Shown here piece by piece: positions 57,755 to 59,045 of a DNA stretch of 59,045 nucleotides. Source of the DNA: JAAZNO01 sp012798275 (GTDB lineage: Bacteria; Chloroflexota; Anaerolineae; B4-G1; SLSP01). The notes beneath the pieces were generated by a model. It was given only the letters and a program-made list of their open reading frames with translations, did no database searches and was not told where the DNA came from. The translations under genes were made by a program, and so were the position numbers. Location: positions 1 through 59,045 of the forward strand of contig DAOPQD010000010.1 of assembly GCA_035347995.1 (NCBI GenBank), read 5' to 3'. Numbering within the stretch: position 1 is the first letter of the stretch; each line of letters opens with the position of its first letter.

Positions 57755-58776
57755 GCCAGTAGGCCGGGAGAATAGAGCTGCATGTCCTCTTCCAGGCTAT
57801 GGCGGGGCGGGATGCCCAGGCGTTCCAGGTCGCCGCGATAGGCGTGGACCGCCTCTTCCGGCGCGAGCGCCTCATCCGCCACAGCCCGCAGCATCCGCAC
57901 AAACGAGAGCGGATGTTCGGCGTTCTTAATCCGCCGCCCGAAGAGGGCAAGCCGCGCGCCATGCCGTTTGGCTTCGGCGAGCAGCTTGAAGGCATCGTAG
58001 GTCGTGCTCGAAGCGCCGCCGAGGATGCCCACAACAAGACTTCGATCGTAGTGCGCGAGCTCTTCCATCGCCGCCGGGCCGTTATACGCCACCTTGAGGA
58101 ACTCGGGACGCGAGGCGTGCGGAATTCCTGCCAGCATTCGGGCAATCTGATCGTTGACGTAATGCGGCGCCAGCTCCGGCAGCATGCCCAGATCCGCGAC
58201 ATTGGGGTTGAAGACTTCCAGAAAGTAGCGGAAGCCCTGGCGCGTCGCCGCGACGCGAAAATCCTTAAAGGCTTCAAGGCTCCGCACGTCGGCGTCGAGG
58301 TTGTTGTTGAAGGTGATGGAATAAAGGCCCAGGTTTACGTCGGGAGTCTGTCCCGGCGCCGGCAGCAGCGTGCCCCAACGCGCCTCGTCCAACGTCGTGC
58401 TGGCGAAGGGCCGGGAGGGCGATTGCGCATACCGCGCCCCGCGTCCCACCCAAATGTCGGTCGTATCGTTGGCGCGGATGGCCGGCGTGACGGGGGAATC
58501 GTCGAAGAGTCGCTTGTCGCGCGCCAGGACGTCCATCGCCGAGACCGAGGCCAGCATCACTTCGACGGCCTCCTCGCGGATCAATTCCTCCAGGTGCAGG
58601 TAGTATTCCTGCATAGAAGGGAAGGCATACCGGGCGCCAGGTTGAGGAGGGTACGTCGCTCCTGGCGCGGGCACACCGTAGGCCATGTCCGCGTCGGCTG
58701 CATAGACCAGAATGAACTCCCGGCTATCGGGATTGCCGCGGAGGCGATTCAACTTCACATCAAGTGTTTTTTGCAC
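57751..58776 (-). CDS. Class I aldolase-like (beta/alpha)8-barrel protein
   Basis: A 341-residue protein starting at GTG 58776 (AAGGAG 7 nt upstream, in repeat copy 8). Family resemblance to DhnA/FbaB class I aldolases: FLKVAYNGPAAMEELAH near 240 could supply the Schiff-base Lys, and VGILGGASSTTYDAF followed by LALFGRRI forms a phosphate-binding end. Probably an aldolase acting on the product of the PfkB kinase next to it. Substrate not determined. Confidence 0.72.
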   Translation of the reverse strand: MQKTLDVKLNRLRGNPDSREFILVYAADADMAYGVPAPGATYPPQPGARYAFPSMQEYYLHLEELIREEAVEVMLASVSAMDVLARDKRLFDDSPVTPAIRANDTTDIWVGRGARYAQSPSRPFASTTLDEARWGTLLPAPGQTPDVNLGLYSITFNNNLDADVRSLEAFKDFRVAATRQGFRYFLEVFNPNVADLGMLPELAPHYVNDQIARMLAGIPHASRPEFLKVAYNGPAAMEELAHYDRSLVVGILGGASSTTYDAFKLLAEAKRHGARLALFGRRIKNAEHPLSFVRMLRAVADEALAPEEAVHAYRGDLERLGIPPRHSLEEDMQLYSPGLLA

Positions 58777-58783
58777 GGGTTGG

Positions 58784-59045
58784 CTCCTTCGAAAATGGCC
58801 CCGAATGCACACGAATTTCACGAATAAGATCAGAAATTCCTTGCCCCCAGGGCTGCTACGTCCTCAAACAACGCGCTTCAGCGCGGTTGGCTCGTGTCAG
58901 GCTGGAGATGGAATCCCCAGCCGACCCGTGAGCCGTCACAGCCTCTGCTCACGGGCTATGGCTCACAGGGTAACTGTTCAGCCACTGACTAAAAAACGGA
59001 AGATTTCCTGACGGTTGCTGAAGATTAAGAATCAATTTTTGCCCC
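58784..59045 (+). repeat. Modular intergenic repeat, copy 8, cut by the window end
   Basis: CTCCTTCGAAAATGGCCCCGAATG start, A module (GAATTTC/GAAATTC), then the B module as in copy 2, and the start of the three-hairpin part (TTTTTGCCCC) at the end. The A-module hairpin here is GGCTGGAGAT-GGA-ATCCCCAGCC, i.e. its loop is the reverse complement of that in copy 5. Confidence 0.85.

Overview
The window looks like a piece of a GC-rich chromosome from a Chloroflexota bacterium (Anaerolineae/Caldilineae-like). That is inferred from gene content, not from a marker tree: a DUF1385 membrane protein, tandem jelly-roll lipoproteins, a fused two-domain ECF ATPase, a YbhGFSR-type exporter, an mreBCD-mrdA cluster, relics of a CrtI/CruF carotenoid locus, and extended -10 promoters (TGG-TANAAT). 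No transposase, integrase, phage gene or CRISPR array is visible. There is one tRNA gene, tRNA-Arg(CCG).

Layout. 0-7.4 kb: DUF1810 protein, a radical-SAM/HhH protein, MtnA, an epimerase with a TetR regulator, Mrp and peptide deformylase. 7.5-13.2 kb: a cyclic-nucleotide-binding/PH membrane protein divergent from a three-gene operon of two SPFH-like proteins and a TPR-like protein. 13.2-17.3 kb: glycosyltransferase, zinc-ribbon/cold-shock fusion, GyrA. 18-24 kb: HExxH membrane protein, then mreB-mreC-mreD-mrdA (cell elongation). 24.3-29 kb: FnIII/jelly-roll surface protein, MtaB and two jelly-roll lipoproteins. 29-34 kb: tRNA-Arg, an ECF vitamin/metal importer (S, fused A-A, T) and a CDP-alcohol phosphatidyltransferase. 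34-38.8 kb: DUF1385 protein, hybrid-input histidine kinase, RRM RNA-binding protein with a long leader, and a B3/B4 domain protein. 38.9-40.2 kb: a decayed carotenoid locus built of deletion chimeras. 40.3-49.7 kb: zinc alcohol dehydrogenase and a seven-gene TetR/ABC-2/HlyD exporter locus. 49.9-58.8 kb: cyclase-AAA-TPR protein, membrane zinc-ribbon protein, PqqD-radical SAM-SPASM protein, RNA methyltransferase, PfkB kinase and a class I aldolase-like protein.

The most unusual feature is the intergenic DNA. A modular repeat family occurs at nine or more places. Its long form (about 425-530 bp, three copies) holds three consecutive hairpins, one of which has a compensatory base-pair change between copies. 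In nearly every case the same end of the repeat (TTTTCGAAGGAG or a derivative) sits 5-10 nt upstream of a start codon and supplies its Shine-Dalgarno sequence. Other spacers hold degenerate arrays with 7- or 8-nt periods, some running into stop codons. Both ends of the window fall inside the repeat, which suggests the contig broke there.

Many promoters are readable as sigma-70 sites with 16-nt spacing. Two TetR genes have palindromes on their own transcription start sites, and several genes appear to be leaderless.
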